A stretch of DNA of 64,000 nucleotides from an uncultured Mycobacteriaceae bacterium (GTDB taxonomy: Bacteria > Actinomycetota > Actinomycetes > Mycobacteriales > Mycobacteriaceae), in assembly GCA_902826815.1 (NCBI GenBank), contig CADEGF010000019.1, positions 38,913-102,912 of the forward strand. Reading direction: 5' to 3'. A program made the translations under genes and the position numbers. This document shows positions 55,992 through 64,000 of this stretch, piece after piece; within the stretch, counting starts at the first letter, position 1, and the number at the start of each line of letters is the position of its first letter. The notes beneath the pieces were generated by a model that saw only the letters and a list, made by a program, of their open reading frames with translations, searched no databases and had not been told where the DNA came from.

Positions 55992-56579
55992 TTAGTCGGG
56001 CACTCCGACACCGGCCCGCCGAGCGCCGATACCGTCGACGAGCAGGGCGAGGCCGAAGCCGAAGCGTGCCCCGGCATCGTCGGCGAGCACCGACTGTCCG
56101 TCGGGCAGTTCGGCGCCTGCGGCGTCCCACTGCAGCCGGGACTGCTCGTCGGCGGTGAAGCCCAGCACGTAGTAGACGACGGTGCGGGCGGCCAGTTCGG
56201 CATTCGAGGGTTCCACTCCGGCATCGCCTGCGGCGTCGCCGAGGCGGGCCACGATGCGCGTCATCGCATCGGATTGGCCCGCCGCGAAGCTGGCCGAGAC
56301 CAACTCGGCGCCGTCGGTGTGCGACAGCAGCGCGTCCCGTAGCCGGCCGCAGATCCCCACCAGCCGGTCCTGCCAGTCGCCCGGGACGTCATCGACCGGC
56401 TCGAGGATCCGGTCCGCGATCGCACCGAGTAGCTGCTGCTTGTTGGCGAAATGCCAGTAGAGGGCGCCGGGGGAGACGTTCAGCTCGCGGCCAAGCCTGC
56501 GCATCGTCAGGTCGGCGATCCCGTAGTTGTCCAGGATCGCCGTCGCCGCATCGACCACGTCGCGTTTGTGCAGCTGCAC
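55992..56579 (-). CDS. bioQ: TetR-family repressor of biotin genes (BioQ)
   Basis: The 195-residue TetR protein has the DNA-binding domain at the N-terminus (QLHKRDVVDAATAILDNYGI, TMRRLGRELNVSPGALYWHF). It is divergent from bioB and a perfect BioQ palindrome lies between them, the standard arrangement in mycolicibacteria where BioQ represses bioFD and bioB. GTG 56579 was chosen because TATGGT lies 6 nt upstream; the frame beyond runs antisense to bioB. The palindrome sits just above its own -10, so autoregulation is expected. M. tuberculosis lacks this gene and uses BirA-independent control. Confidence 0.92.
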   Translation of the reverse strand: MQLHKRDVVDAATAILDNYGIADLTMRRLGRELNVSPGALYWHFANKQQLLGAIADRILEPVDDVPGDWQDRLVGICGRLRDALLSHTDGAELVSASFAAGQSDAMTRIVARLGDAAGDAGVEPSNAELAARTVVYYVLGFTADEQSRLQWDAAGAELPDGQSVLADDAGARFGFGLALLVDGIGARRAGVGVPD

Positions 56580-56585
56580 CCGGCT

Positions 56586-56589
56586 ACCA

Positions 56590-56591
<2 letters not shown>
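56586..56591 (-). promoter_or_regulatory. Putative -10 hexamer (TATGGT) of bioQ
   Basis: TATGGT on the minus strand, 6 nt before the GTG at 56579; it partly overlaps the bioB -10 hexamer TAACCT at 56590-56595 on the other strand, so the two promoters are face to face around one operator. Confidence 0.5.
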
Positions 56592-57626
<1,035 letters not shown>

Positions 57627-57628
57627 CG

Positions 57629-57841
57629 GTGGCTTTGACGATGGGGACCGCCGAGTTCAACGTCTACACTGGCGAACCCGCAGGGGGCGCCGTGCCTACT
57701 GCGGCCCAACTAGGGCTCGAGCCACCACGGTTCTGCGCGGAGTGCGGCAGGCGGATGGTGGTGCAGGTGCGCCCCGACGGCTGGTCGGCCAGGTGTTCGC
57801 GGCACGGCACACAGGACTCAAAGGATCTTGACAATCGATGA
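57629..57841 (+). CDS. bsaP: Biotin synthase auxiliary protein
   Basis: A 70-residue protein with FCAECGRRM (C36, C39) and ARCSRHG (C56, H59), a likely Fe-S or metal site. A small protein of this type directly after bioB (Rv1590) is the recently described BsaP, which mycobacterial BioB needs to make biotin. It starts 2 bp after bioB and overlaps the next gene by four bases (ATGA). The N-terminus contains EFNVYTGEP, which looks conserved. Confidence 0.85.
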   Translation: MALTMGTAEFNVYTGEPAGGAVPTAAQLGLEPPRFCAECGRRMVVQVRPDGWSARCSRHGTQDSKDLDNR

Positions 57842-58467
57842 ATGACGTTGCACCACCGCGTGTTTCACGTGGACGCGCCACTGTCACAGTGGTGATCGGC
57901 CTGACTCTCGCCGGTGCGGCGGTGGGCGCGCTCTGGGCATGGATCGCGCCGCCTGTCCACGGCGTCATCGCATTGACGAAGAGCGGCGATCGCGTCCATG
58001 CCGCACTCGGCGCCGAGACGGACAACTTCTTCAATTCGGCGTTCCTGCTCGTAGGCCTTGTCGTAGTGCTGGCCGTGGTGACCGCGGTGCTGGTGTGGCA
58101 GTGGTGGCCGCACCGCGGACCGGTGCTGTGCGCTGCGCTGGCGATCGGTTCCGCGGCGGCATTCGGTGCGGCCGCGGGCGTGGGCGCGCTGATCGTGCGG
58201 GCACGCTATGACGTCATCGACATCGTCGGTGCACCGATCTCACCCGAGCATCGCGTGCACTACGTGACCGAGGCGCCGCCGGTGTTCTTCGCGCACTCAG
58301 GCTGGCTGATCGCGGCGTCGGTGCTTTTTCCGGTGGCGATGGCGGCGCTGGTCTACTCACTCGTCGCGGTGTCGTCGTCGCGCGACGATCTCGGCGGCTG
58401 GCCTCCTGAGGAACCGGTGCTGCCTGTGCCGCTCACAATGGACGGCGTTCTACCGTCCGCCCCGTAA
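57838..58467 (+). CDS. Four-segment membrane protein (Rv1591/DUF2567-like)
   Basis: The 209-residue protein has four hydrophobic segments (about 16-36, 66-87, 96-120 and 154-178). The loop between segments 3 and 4 carries [20 protein letters not shown] and is probably outside the membrane. Family DUF2567 is of unknown function and conserved after bioB-bsaP in mycobacteria, so it belongs to the same operon. Its last 35 bp overlap the convergent lipase gene. Confidence 0.87.
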   Translation: MNDVAPPRVSRGRATVTVVIGLTLAGAAVGALWAWIAPPVHGVIALTKSGDRVHAALGAETDNFFNSAFLLVGLVVVLAVVTAVLVWQWWPHRGPVLCAALAIGSAAAFGAAAGVGALIVRARYDVIDIVGAPISPEHRVHYVTEAPPVFFAHSGWLIAASVLFPVAMAALVYSLVAVSSSRDDLGGWPPEEPVLPVPLTMDGVLPSAP

Positions 58468-59770
58468 CAACCTTCGCGGCGATCCGCGCGAGCCTGGCCA
58501 TACCGACGTAGGTCATCGGGTTCAACATCGTCGGCCACTTCGTGCGAACGATGTTCTCGCTCAGCGGCTTTCCGGCGAATCGGTCGGTCAGCCATCGCAA
58601 CGCCATCGGCGCCGACAGTGGGTGCAGCGACAGGTGTTCGCTGAACAGGTCGCGGTGGTAGGTCACCGACGCGCCACCGGATTCATAGGTGTCGGTCAGC
58701 TCGTCGATGTCGTCGACCGACACGATCGGGTCATGCACCGCCTGCACGACCAGCACCGGCACGCTTGGCACCGTCGTGCCGAGCTTGATGCTGTCGAAGA
58801 CGTGCTGCACCTCGGGCATGTCGAGGATCTCCTCGAGCGGCCGGTCGACGAGCTTGCCCATATCCATGCCGACCAGTCGCAGCACCGCGTGGGCGGTGGT
58901 CATGCGCTCGGCCCGCAGCAGCATCGCCTTGCCGGTGTCGGTCGCATGCTCCTGGATGACGCGGTCAAGGTCCGGATAGGCATGGGTCAGCGCGGCCACC
59001 ACCATCGCGGGCAGCCCGGAGAAGACGCCGCCGTTGAGGCGACGGAACGCATGGCCCAGGTTTGCGACCGGCGAGCCGAGCACCGCGCCGACGATGTTCA
59101 GCTCCGGCGCGTACGAGCCGGCCATCTCGGCGCCCCAAGCGGTCGCAAGGCCGCCACCGGAGTAGCCCCACAGACCGATCGGCTCCGTCGGCGACAGTCC
59201 GAGCTTCTCCGTGCCGAGCGCGGCGCGCAGGCCGTCGAGGATCCGGTATCCCGGTTCATACGGCGTGCCCCACGCACCCGCGCGGCCCTCGTGGTCGGGC
59301 ACCGAAACGGCCCAGCCCGCGGCAAGGGCGGCGGCGATCAGGAAGAACTCGAACTGCGCGAGCGCGCCAGGCGCCAGCGACCGCCGCCGGAGTGCGTACG
59401 AGGGAAAGCAGCGCGACGTCACCGCGTCGATCGCGCACTGATAGGACACCACCGGGCAGACGCGCTCGAAGCCGCGTTCGGCCGGCGCGATCACCGTGGT
59501 CACGGTCGCCTCGGGCGCGCCGTTCATGTCGGTGGTCCGGTACAGCAGCTGGGTCGCTGCGACCTTCTGCGGGATCAGCCCGAGAAACGCCACCTCGACG
59601 TCACGGCTGCGCAGGACAGTGCCGGGCGCGGCGTGTTGGAAGCCCTGAGGCGGATCGTAGAACGGGTCATCCCTGGGCAGCTGTGGCCGGGCGCCCCGCT
59701 CGATCTCCTGATGCGGTACGGAACCGATCCATTCGGGGGGTCCGGCCGGTGCGACATTGCCCAAGTCCAT
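58433..59770 (-). CDS. Secretory-lipase-family alpha/beta hydrolase (Rv1592c-like)
   Basis: The 445-residue alpha/beta hydrolase has the nucleophile elbow [20 protein letters not shown]. The catalytic Asp is likely in [18 protein letters not shown], with the His near the C-terminus ([10 protein letters not shown]). N-terminal [12 protein letters not shown] and [20 protein letters not shown] match the LIP/secretory-lipase family. Despite the family name there is no clear signal peptide. Relatives hydrolyse medium- and long-chain triacylglycerols. It overlaps the DUF2567 gene by 35 bp in convergent orientation. Confidence 0.9.
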   Translation of the reverse strand: MDLGNVAPAGPPEWIGSVPHQEIERGARPQLPRDDPFYDPPQGFQHAAPGTVLRSRDVEVAFLGLIPQKVAATQLLYRTTDMNGAPEATVTTVIAPAERGFERVCPVVSYQCAIDAVTSRCFPSYALRRRSLAPGALAQFEFFLIAAALAAGWAVSVPDHEGRAGAWGTPYEPGYRILDGLRAALGTEKLGLSPTEPIGLWGYSGGGLATAWGAEMAGSYAPELNIVGAVLGSPVANLGHAFRRLNGGVFSGLPAMVVAALTHAYPDLDRVIQEHATDTGKAMLLRAERMTTAHAVLRLVGMDMGKLVDRPLEEILDMPEVQHVFDSIKLGTTVPSVPVLVVQAVHDPIVSVDDIDELTDTYESGGASVTYHRDLFSEHLSLHPLSAPMALRWLTDRFAGKPLSENIVRTKWPTMLNPMTYVGMARLARIAAKVVTGRTVERRPL

Positions 59771-59812
59771 CGGGTCAGTATCGCTTAAGAGAGCTCTAAG
59801 AAGCTAACCGCG

Positions 59813-60505
59813 TCATCCGGGCGGCCGCAAAGCGGCGAATTCGTCGGTGACCCGGTAGGCGGACTCGGTGAAGCGATAGAGGGCCGCAGGCCGACCGCCG
59901 CTGCGGCCAGACCGCGCCGTCGTGCCGGTCGGCGTGATGACTCCGCGACGCCCGAGTACCCGCTGCAGGTTTGTCGCGTCCACCTGATAGCCGAGCGCGG
60001 CGCCGTAGATGTCGCGTAGCGTTGAGAGGGCGAATTCTTTTGGCGCCAAGGCGAACCCGATATTGGTGTATGACATCTTCGCGACGAGGCGGGTTCGTGC
60101 ATGCTCGATCATGGTGCCGTGGTCGAATGCCATCGGCGGCAGCGTGTTCACCGGATGCCAGCGCGTGTCGGGCGGCAGCTCCGGGGTGGCGGGGGACGGC
60201 ACGAGGCCCAGAAACGTGGACGCGATGGTGCGCACGGCGGGAACCCGGTGAGGGTCCGAGAACACAGCCAACTGCTCCAGGTGAGCTAACTCACGCAGAT
60301 CGACTTTCTCGGCGAGTTGTCGCCGAACTGAGCTGATCATGTCCTCGTCGTGACGCAGGGTGCCGCCGGGCAGCGACCACGCACCACGCTGCGGCTCCTT
60401 GGCGCGCTGCCAGAGCAGCACGCTGAGCTGCGGGTCTCTGGTGCTCAGCTGCCGAACTTGAAAGACGACGGCGAGCACGTCGTGTGCAGTGCTACCATTA
60501 GCCAT
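59813..60505 (-). CDS. nrtR: Nudix-related transcriptional regulator of NAD synthesis
   Basis: The 230-residue protein has an N-terminal Nudix-fold domain (about 8-150) whose Nudix box is degenerate: [20 protein letters not shown] lacks the paired glutamates, so it should bind but not hydrolyse ADP-ribose-type ligands. The C-terminal winged-helix domain (about 155-225) contains [18 protein letters not shown]. This is the NrtR architecture, and the gene faces nadA-nadB-nadC. ATG 60505 has TACAAT 7 nt upstream, inside a 23-bp palindrome that is the likely operator. In M. tuberculosis the same place is held by Rv1593c. Confidence 0.92.
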   Translation of the reverse strand: MANGSTAHDVLAVVFQVRQLSTRDPQLSVLLWQRAKEPQRGAWSLPGGTLRHDEDMISSVRRQLAEKVDLRELAHLEQLAVFSDPHRVPAVRTIASTFLGLVPSPATPELPPDTRWHPVNTLPPMAFDHGTMIEHARTRLVAKMSYTNIGFALAPKEFALSTLRDIYGAALGYQVDATNLQRVLGRRGVITPTGTTARSGRSGGRPAALYRFTESAYRVTDEFAALRPPG

Positions 60506-60528
60506 GTTTTCGATTGTAAGTCGAAAAC
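60506..60528. promoter_or_regulatory. NrtR-type operator between nrtR and nadA
   Basis: A perfect inverted repeat GTTTTCGA-N7-TCGAAAAC. The nrtR -10 hexamer (TACAAT, 60518-60513 on the minus strand) lies in its centre. A nadA -10 candidate TACCAT (60493-60498) is just upstream on the plus strand. One bound dimer could block both directions. Confidence 0.75.
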
Positions 60529-60551
60529 CTATGGATTGCGAGGAGGCGGCC

Positions 60552-61571
60552 ATGACGGTGTTGGACGAGCGGATCGTCAACGGTCCGACCGGCTATTCCG
60601 GCGTCGACGGCGACGAGGAATGGGCCGCCGAAGTGCGGCGCCTCGCCGACCTGCGCGGCGCAACGCTGCTGGCTCACAACTACCAGCTGCCCGCCATCCA
60701 GGATGTCGCCGACCACGTCGGCGACTCGTTGGCACTCTCCCGGATCGCCGCCGACGTGTCCGAGGAAACGATCGTCTTCTGCGGTGTGCACTTCATGGCC
60801 GAGACCGCCAAGATTCTGTCCCCCGAAAAGACGGTGCTGATTCCGGATCAGCGCGCAGGCTGCTCGCTTGCCGACTCGATCACGGCCGACGACCTGCGCG
60901 CATGGAAAGCCGAATTCCCCGGCGCGGTCGTGGTGTCCTACGTGAACACCACAGCGGCCGTGAAGGCGGAGACCGACATCTGCTGCACGTCATCCAACGC
61001 GGTCGAGGTGGTGGCCTCCATCCCCGAGGACCGCGATGTGCTGTTCTGCCCTGACCAATTCCTCGGCGCGCACGTGCGGCGCGTCACCGGTCGCGAGAAC
61101 CTTCACATCTGGGCAGGCGAGTGCCACGTGCACGCCGGGATCAACGGCGACGAGCTGGCCGATAAGGCACTCGCGCACCCGGACGCCGAACTGTACGTGC
61201 ATCCGGAATGCGGCTGCGCGACCTCGGCGCTCTACCTGGCCGGTGAAGGCGCGTTCCCCGAGGACCGGGTGAAGATCCTGTCCACCGGCGGCATGCTCGA
61301 TGCTGCCCGCGAGACCAACGCCCGCCAGGTGCTGGTCGCCACCGAGGTCGGCATGCTGCACCAATTGCGGCGGGCCGCACCGGAAGTCGACTTCCGCGCC
61401 GTCAACGACCGCGCGTCGTGCAAGTACATGAAGATGATCACCCCTGCCGCGCTGCTGCGTTGCCTGATCGAGGGGGCCGACGAGGTCGACGTCGATCCAG
61501 CTGCCGCGGCGCGCGCGCGGGCCAGCGTGCAGCGAATGATCGAGATCGGCACACCCGGCGGCGGTGAATGA
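60552..61571 (+). CDS. nadA: Quinolinate synthase
   Basis: [4Fe-4S] enzyme that condenses iminoaspartate and dihydroxyacetone phosphate to quinolinate. The 339-residue protein has [20 protein letters not shown] at the substrate site and conserved cysteines in [20 protein letters not shown] and [10 protein letters not shown] that bind the cluster. ATG 60552 has GAGGAGG 5 nt upstream; ATGs at 60504 and 60531 are in frame but lie in the operator or lack a site. First gene of nadABC; one-nucleotide-scale overlaps link the three. Confidence 0.97.
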   Translation: MTVLDERIVNGPTGYSGVDGDEEWAAEVRRLADLRGATLLAHNYQLPAIQDVADHVGDSLALSRIAADVSEETIVFCGVHFMAETAKILSPEKTVLIPDQRAGCSLADSITADDLRAWKAEFPGAVVVSYVNTTAAVKAETDICCTSSNAVEVVASIPEDRDVLFCPDQFLGAHVRRVTGRENLHIWAGECHVHAGINGDELADKALAHPDAELYVHPECGCATSALYLAGEGAFPEDRVKILSTGGMLDAARETNARQVLVATEVGMLHQLRRAAPEVDFRAVNDRASCKYMKMITPAALLRCLIEGADEVDVDPAAAARARASVQRMIEIGTPGGGE

Positions 61572-63082
61572 TGTGGCATCAACGCGCCGACGTGGTGGTG
61601 GTCGGCACCGGGGTGGCCGGTCTGGTCGCTGCCCTGGCTGCACATCGGCGCGGACGCAAGGTCGTCGTGTTGAGCAAGGCCGCCGATACCGCGACGTTCT
61701 ATGCCCAAGGCGGCATCGCCGTGGTGCTGCCGGACACCGACGACTCGATCGACGCCCACGTTGCTGACACGATCGCCGCAGGAGCGGGTTTGTGCGACCC
61801 GGATGCCGTTCGGTCGATCGTCGCCGACGGGTACCGCGCGGTCCGCGAATTGGTCGACGACGGAGCGCGTTTCGACGAGGCGGAGCCGGGCCGCTGGTCG
61901 CTGACGAGGGAGGGCGGGCATTCACGCCGCCGCATCATCCATTCCGGCGGTGACGCCACCGGGGCGGAGGTGCAGCGGGCGCTGGACCACGCCGCGGAAA
62001 CGCTCGATATCCGCCGTAACCACGTCGCGCTCGAGGTCATCCACGCTGAAGGCGCGGTGACCGGTGTGCACGTGCTCAACTCCGACGGGCCGGGCATCGT
62101 GGCTGCGCCGTCGGTGGTCCTCGCCACGGGTGGCCTTGGGCATCTCTATACGGCGACGACGAACCCCGAGGGATCCACCGGCGACGGTGTCGCGCTGGCG
62201 TTGTGGGCAGGCGTGCCGATCAGCGATATCGAGTTCATTCAGTTTCACCCGACCATGCTGTTCGACGGCAACGCGGGCGGACGCCGCCCGTTGATCACCG
62301 AAGCCGTCCGCGGCGAGGGCGGAATTCTGCTTGACCGACAGGGCAATTCGATCACCGCAGGCGTTCACCCGATGGGCGATCTTGCACCGCGCGACGTCGT
62401 GGCGGGTGCCATCGACGCGCGCTTGCGCGAAACCGGTGACCCGTGCGCATACCTGGACGCGCGCGGCATCTCCGACTTCGAGCGACGGTTCCCCACGGTG
62501 ACGGCGGCGTGCCTTGCGGCGGGTATCGACCCGACGCGCCAACCGATTCCGGTTCTGCCCGGTGCACATTACAGCTGCGGCGGCGTCGTCGCCGACGTCC
62601 AGGGCCGTACCGGGCTCGCGGGGTTGTTCGCCGCGGGGGAGGTGGCCCGCACCGGCATGCACGGCGCGAACCGATTGGCGTCGAACAGCCTTCTGGAAGG
62701 CCTGGTTGTGGGTGCGCGCGCCGGACACGGAGCCGCTGAGCACGCTTCCGACGCCCAAGCCACGGATGCCCAACTGCCAGAGGTCGAGACGCGGGTTGCG
62801 TTGCCACGCAGGAAATTGCAGCGGGCGATGTCGCGCTACGCGTCGGTGGTCCGCGACGCCGACGGGCTGCAGCATCTGACCCGCGAACTCGAGGCCGCTG
62901 ATCCGCGCGACCTCGACTGCCGGGCGAGTTTCGAGGACGTCGCGCTGACGGCCACCGCCCGCGCCGTCGCAGGTGCCGCGCTGGCGCGCAATGAATCTCG
63001 GGGCTGCCATCACCGGTCCGATTTCCCGGACCCGGACCCGGCGTTGGCCCACAGCCAGGCGTTCGCGGCGGCCTGCTGCTGA
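61568..63082 (+). CDS. nadB: L-aspartate oxidase
   Basis: FAD enzyme that oxidises L-aspartate to iminoaspartate. The 504-residue protein has the FAD motif [20 protein letters not shown], the succinate-dehydrogenase-like [13 protein letters not shown] and [15 protein letters not shown], and [20 protein letters not shown]. Starts at 61568 or the adjacent ATG at 61571 are both possible and overlap the nadA stop. The C-terminal helical domain is complete. It ends in overlap with nadC (TGATG). Confidence 0.97.
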   Translation: MMWHQRADVVVVGTGVAGLVAALAAHRRGRKVVVLSKAADTATFYAQGGIAVVLPDTDDSIDAHVADTIAAGAGLCDPDAVRSIVADGYRAVRELVDDGARFDEAEPGRWSLTREGGHSRRRIIHSGGDATGAEVQRALDHAAETLDIRRNHVALEVIHAEGAVTGVHVLNSDGPGIVAAPSVVLATGGLGHLYTATTNPEGSTGDGVALALWAGVPISDIEFIQFHPTMLFDGNAGGRRPLITEAVRGEGGILLDRQGNSITAGVHPMGDLAPRDVVAGAIDARLRETGDPCAYLDARGISDFERRFPTVTAACLAAGIDPTRQPIPVLPGAHYSCGGVVADVQGRTGLAGLFAAGEVARTGMHGANRLASNSLLEGLVVGARAGHGAAEHASDAQATDAQLPEVETRVALPRRKLQRAMSRYASVVRDADGLQHLTRELEAADPRDLDCRASFEDVALTATARAVAGAALARNESRGCHHRSDFPDPDPALAHSQAFAAACC

Positions 63083-63948
63083 TGGAACTCAACGCCGACG
63101 AGCTCACTGAGGCTCGCAGGGTGATCGCCCGCGGACTCGAGGAAGACCTGCGCTACGGGCCCGACGTGACCACGCTGGCGACGGTGTCCGCCGACGCCTC
63201 CACGACGGCGTCGATGGTGACGCGGGAACCGGGCGTGATCGCCGGGGTCGACGTCGCGCTCCTCGTGCTCGACGAAGTGCTCGGCCCCGACGGCTACCGG
63301 TGCAAGGAACGCGTGGCGGACGGTGCCCGCCTCGACGCAGGCGGCGTGGTGCTGGTCATCGAGGCGCCGACGCAGGGTCTGCTCACCGCGGAGCGGACCA
63401 TGCTCAACCTGGTCTGCCACCTGTCGGGCATCGCGACGGCGACCGCGGCGTGGGTCGAGGCGGTCGAGGGCACCAACGCGAAGATCCGCGACACCCGTAA
63501 GACGCTGCCGGGACTGCGGGCGCTGCAGAAGTACGCCGTGCGGGTCGGCGGAGGCGTCAACCACCGGATGGGACTGGGCGACGCGGCGCTGATCAAGGAC
63601 AACCACGTTGCTGCGGCGGGTTCGGTCGTGGCGGCGCTGCGCGCCGTCCGCGAGGTGGCGCCGGATCTACCCTGCGAGGTCGAAGTCGATTCGCTCGAAC
63701 AGCTCGACGCCGTGCTTGCCGAGGACTTAGGAGAAGAAGCACTCGTTCTACTGGACAACTTCCCGGTCTGGCAGACGCAGATCGCGGCGCAACGCCGCGA
63801 CGCCCGCGCCCCCGGAACGAAACTCGAATCGTCTGGCGGGCTTTCGCTGGACACCGCGGCCGAATATGCGGGTACGGGCGTCGACTACCTGGCCGTCGGC
63901 GCCCTTACCCACTCCGTGCGAGTGCTCGATATCGGGGTGGATCTCTAG
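63082..63948 (+). CDS. nadC: Quinolinate phosphoribosyltransferase
   Basis: Forms nicotinate mononucleotide from quinolinate and PRPP, completing the de novo branch. The 288-residue protein shows EDLRYGPDVTTLAT, RTMLNLVCHLSGIAT, RDTRKTLPGLRALQKYAV and VGGGVNHRMGLGDAALIKDNH, all characteristic. ATG 63082 overlaps the nadB stop by one base. The 52 bp after the stop to the window end hold nothing I can identify. Confidence 0.97.
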   Translation: MELNADELTEARRVIARGLEEDLRYGPDVTTLATVSADASTTASMVTREPGVIAGVDVALLVLDEVLGPDGYRCKERVADGARLDAGGVVLVIEAPTQGLLTAERTMLNLVCHLSGIATATAAWVEAVEGTNAKIRDTRKTLPGLRALQKYAVRVGGGVNHRMGLGDAALIKDNHVAAAGSVVAALRAVREVAPDLPCEVEVDSLEQLDAVLAEDLGEEALVLLDNFPVWQTQIAAQRRDARAPGTKLESSGGLSLDTAAEYAGTGVDYLAVGALTHSVRVLDIGVDL

Positions 63949-64000
63949 ACGGTATGAGGGGCTGGGGCCTCACTCACATGTGAACGTGGGTTGCCGACAG

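Overview
This window is chromosomal DNA from a mycobacterium, most likely a fast-growing Mycolicibacterium-type species. Base composition is high in G+C, GTG and TTG starts are common, and genes are tightly packed. Gene order follows the M. tuberculosis Rv1480-Rv1596 stretch with local losses and rearrangements. I see no rRNA, tRNA, insertion sequence, CRISPR array or integrated phage. Comparisons with M. tuberculosis are from memory of family and locus organisation, not from a search.

Layout. 1-2.3 kb: end of a DUF58 gene and two tandem copies of a membrane-anchored VWA protein. 2.4-5.1 kb: mycolic-acid genes fabG1 and inhA followed by hemH. 5.1-10.0 kb: a conserved hypothetical, an NfeD/SPFH membrane pair, a TetR regulator with a deazaflavin-type reductase, a decayed metallo-beta-lactamase-fold gene and a DedA-like membrane protein. 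10.1-16.6 kb: methylmalonyl-CoA mutase (mutA, mutB) with its chaperone meaB, then the lipL esterase. 16.6-20.1 kb: dodecin and type II NADH dehydrogenase, a small helix-turn-helix regulator with a seven-segment membrane protein, and a divergent stand-alone condensation-domain-like protein. 20.1-32 kb: a T-box leader with ileS, ferritin-like protein, dinB, secreted protein, ansA, lspA, pseudouridine synthase, RarD-like transporter, a DGPF protein with an ECF42-type sigma factor, and an AhpD-like protein. 32-43.5 kb: dnaE1, a PEP-mutase-family enzyme, methyltransferase, membrane protein, fadD11, SRPBCC protein, a second deazaflavin-type reductase, ilvA, and vapBC with an unknown upstream gene. 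43.5-52 kb: the treX-treY-treZ operon and an O-acyltransferase/SGNH protein. 52-58.5 kb: biotin genes bioA, bioF, bioD, bioB and bsaP with the repressor bioQ. 58.4-64 kb: secreted-type lipase and the NAD regulator nrtR facing nadA-nadB-nadC.

How the genes work together. Several complete functional units are present: FAS-II steps (fabG1-inhA), propionate-derived methylmalonyl-CoA to succinyl-CoA (mutAB-meaB), trehalose from glycogen (treXYZ), biotin synthesis with identical BioQ-type palindromes at bioF and bioB/bioQ, and de novo quinolinate/NAD synthesis with a palindrome between nrtR and nadA. Many genes have a TAnnnT -10-like hexamer 6-9 nt upstream of the start codon, which fits leaderless transcription; I used this to choose several starts.

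The part least explained by known systems is 18.2-20.1 kb. There a small HTH regulator and a multi-pass membrane protein diverge from a condensation-domain-like stub, and the intergenic region carries a striking operator-like element.
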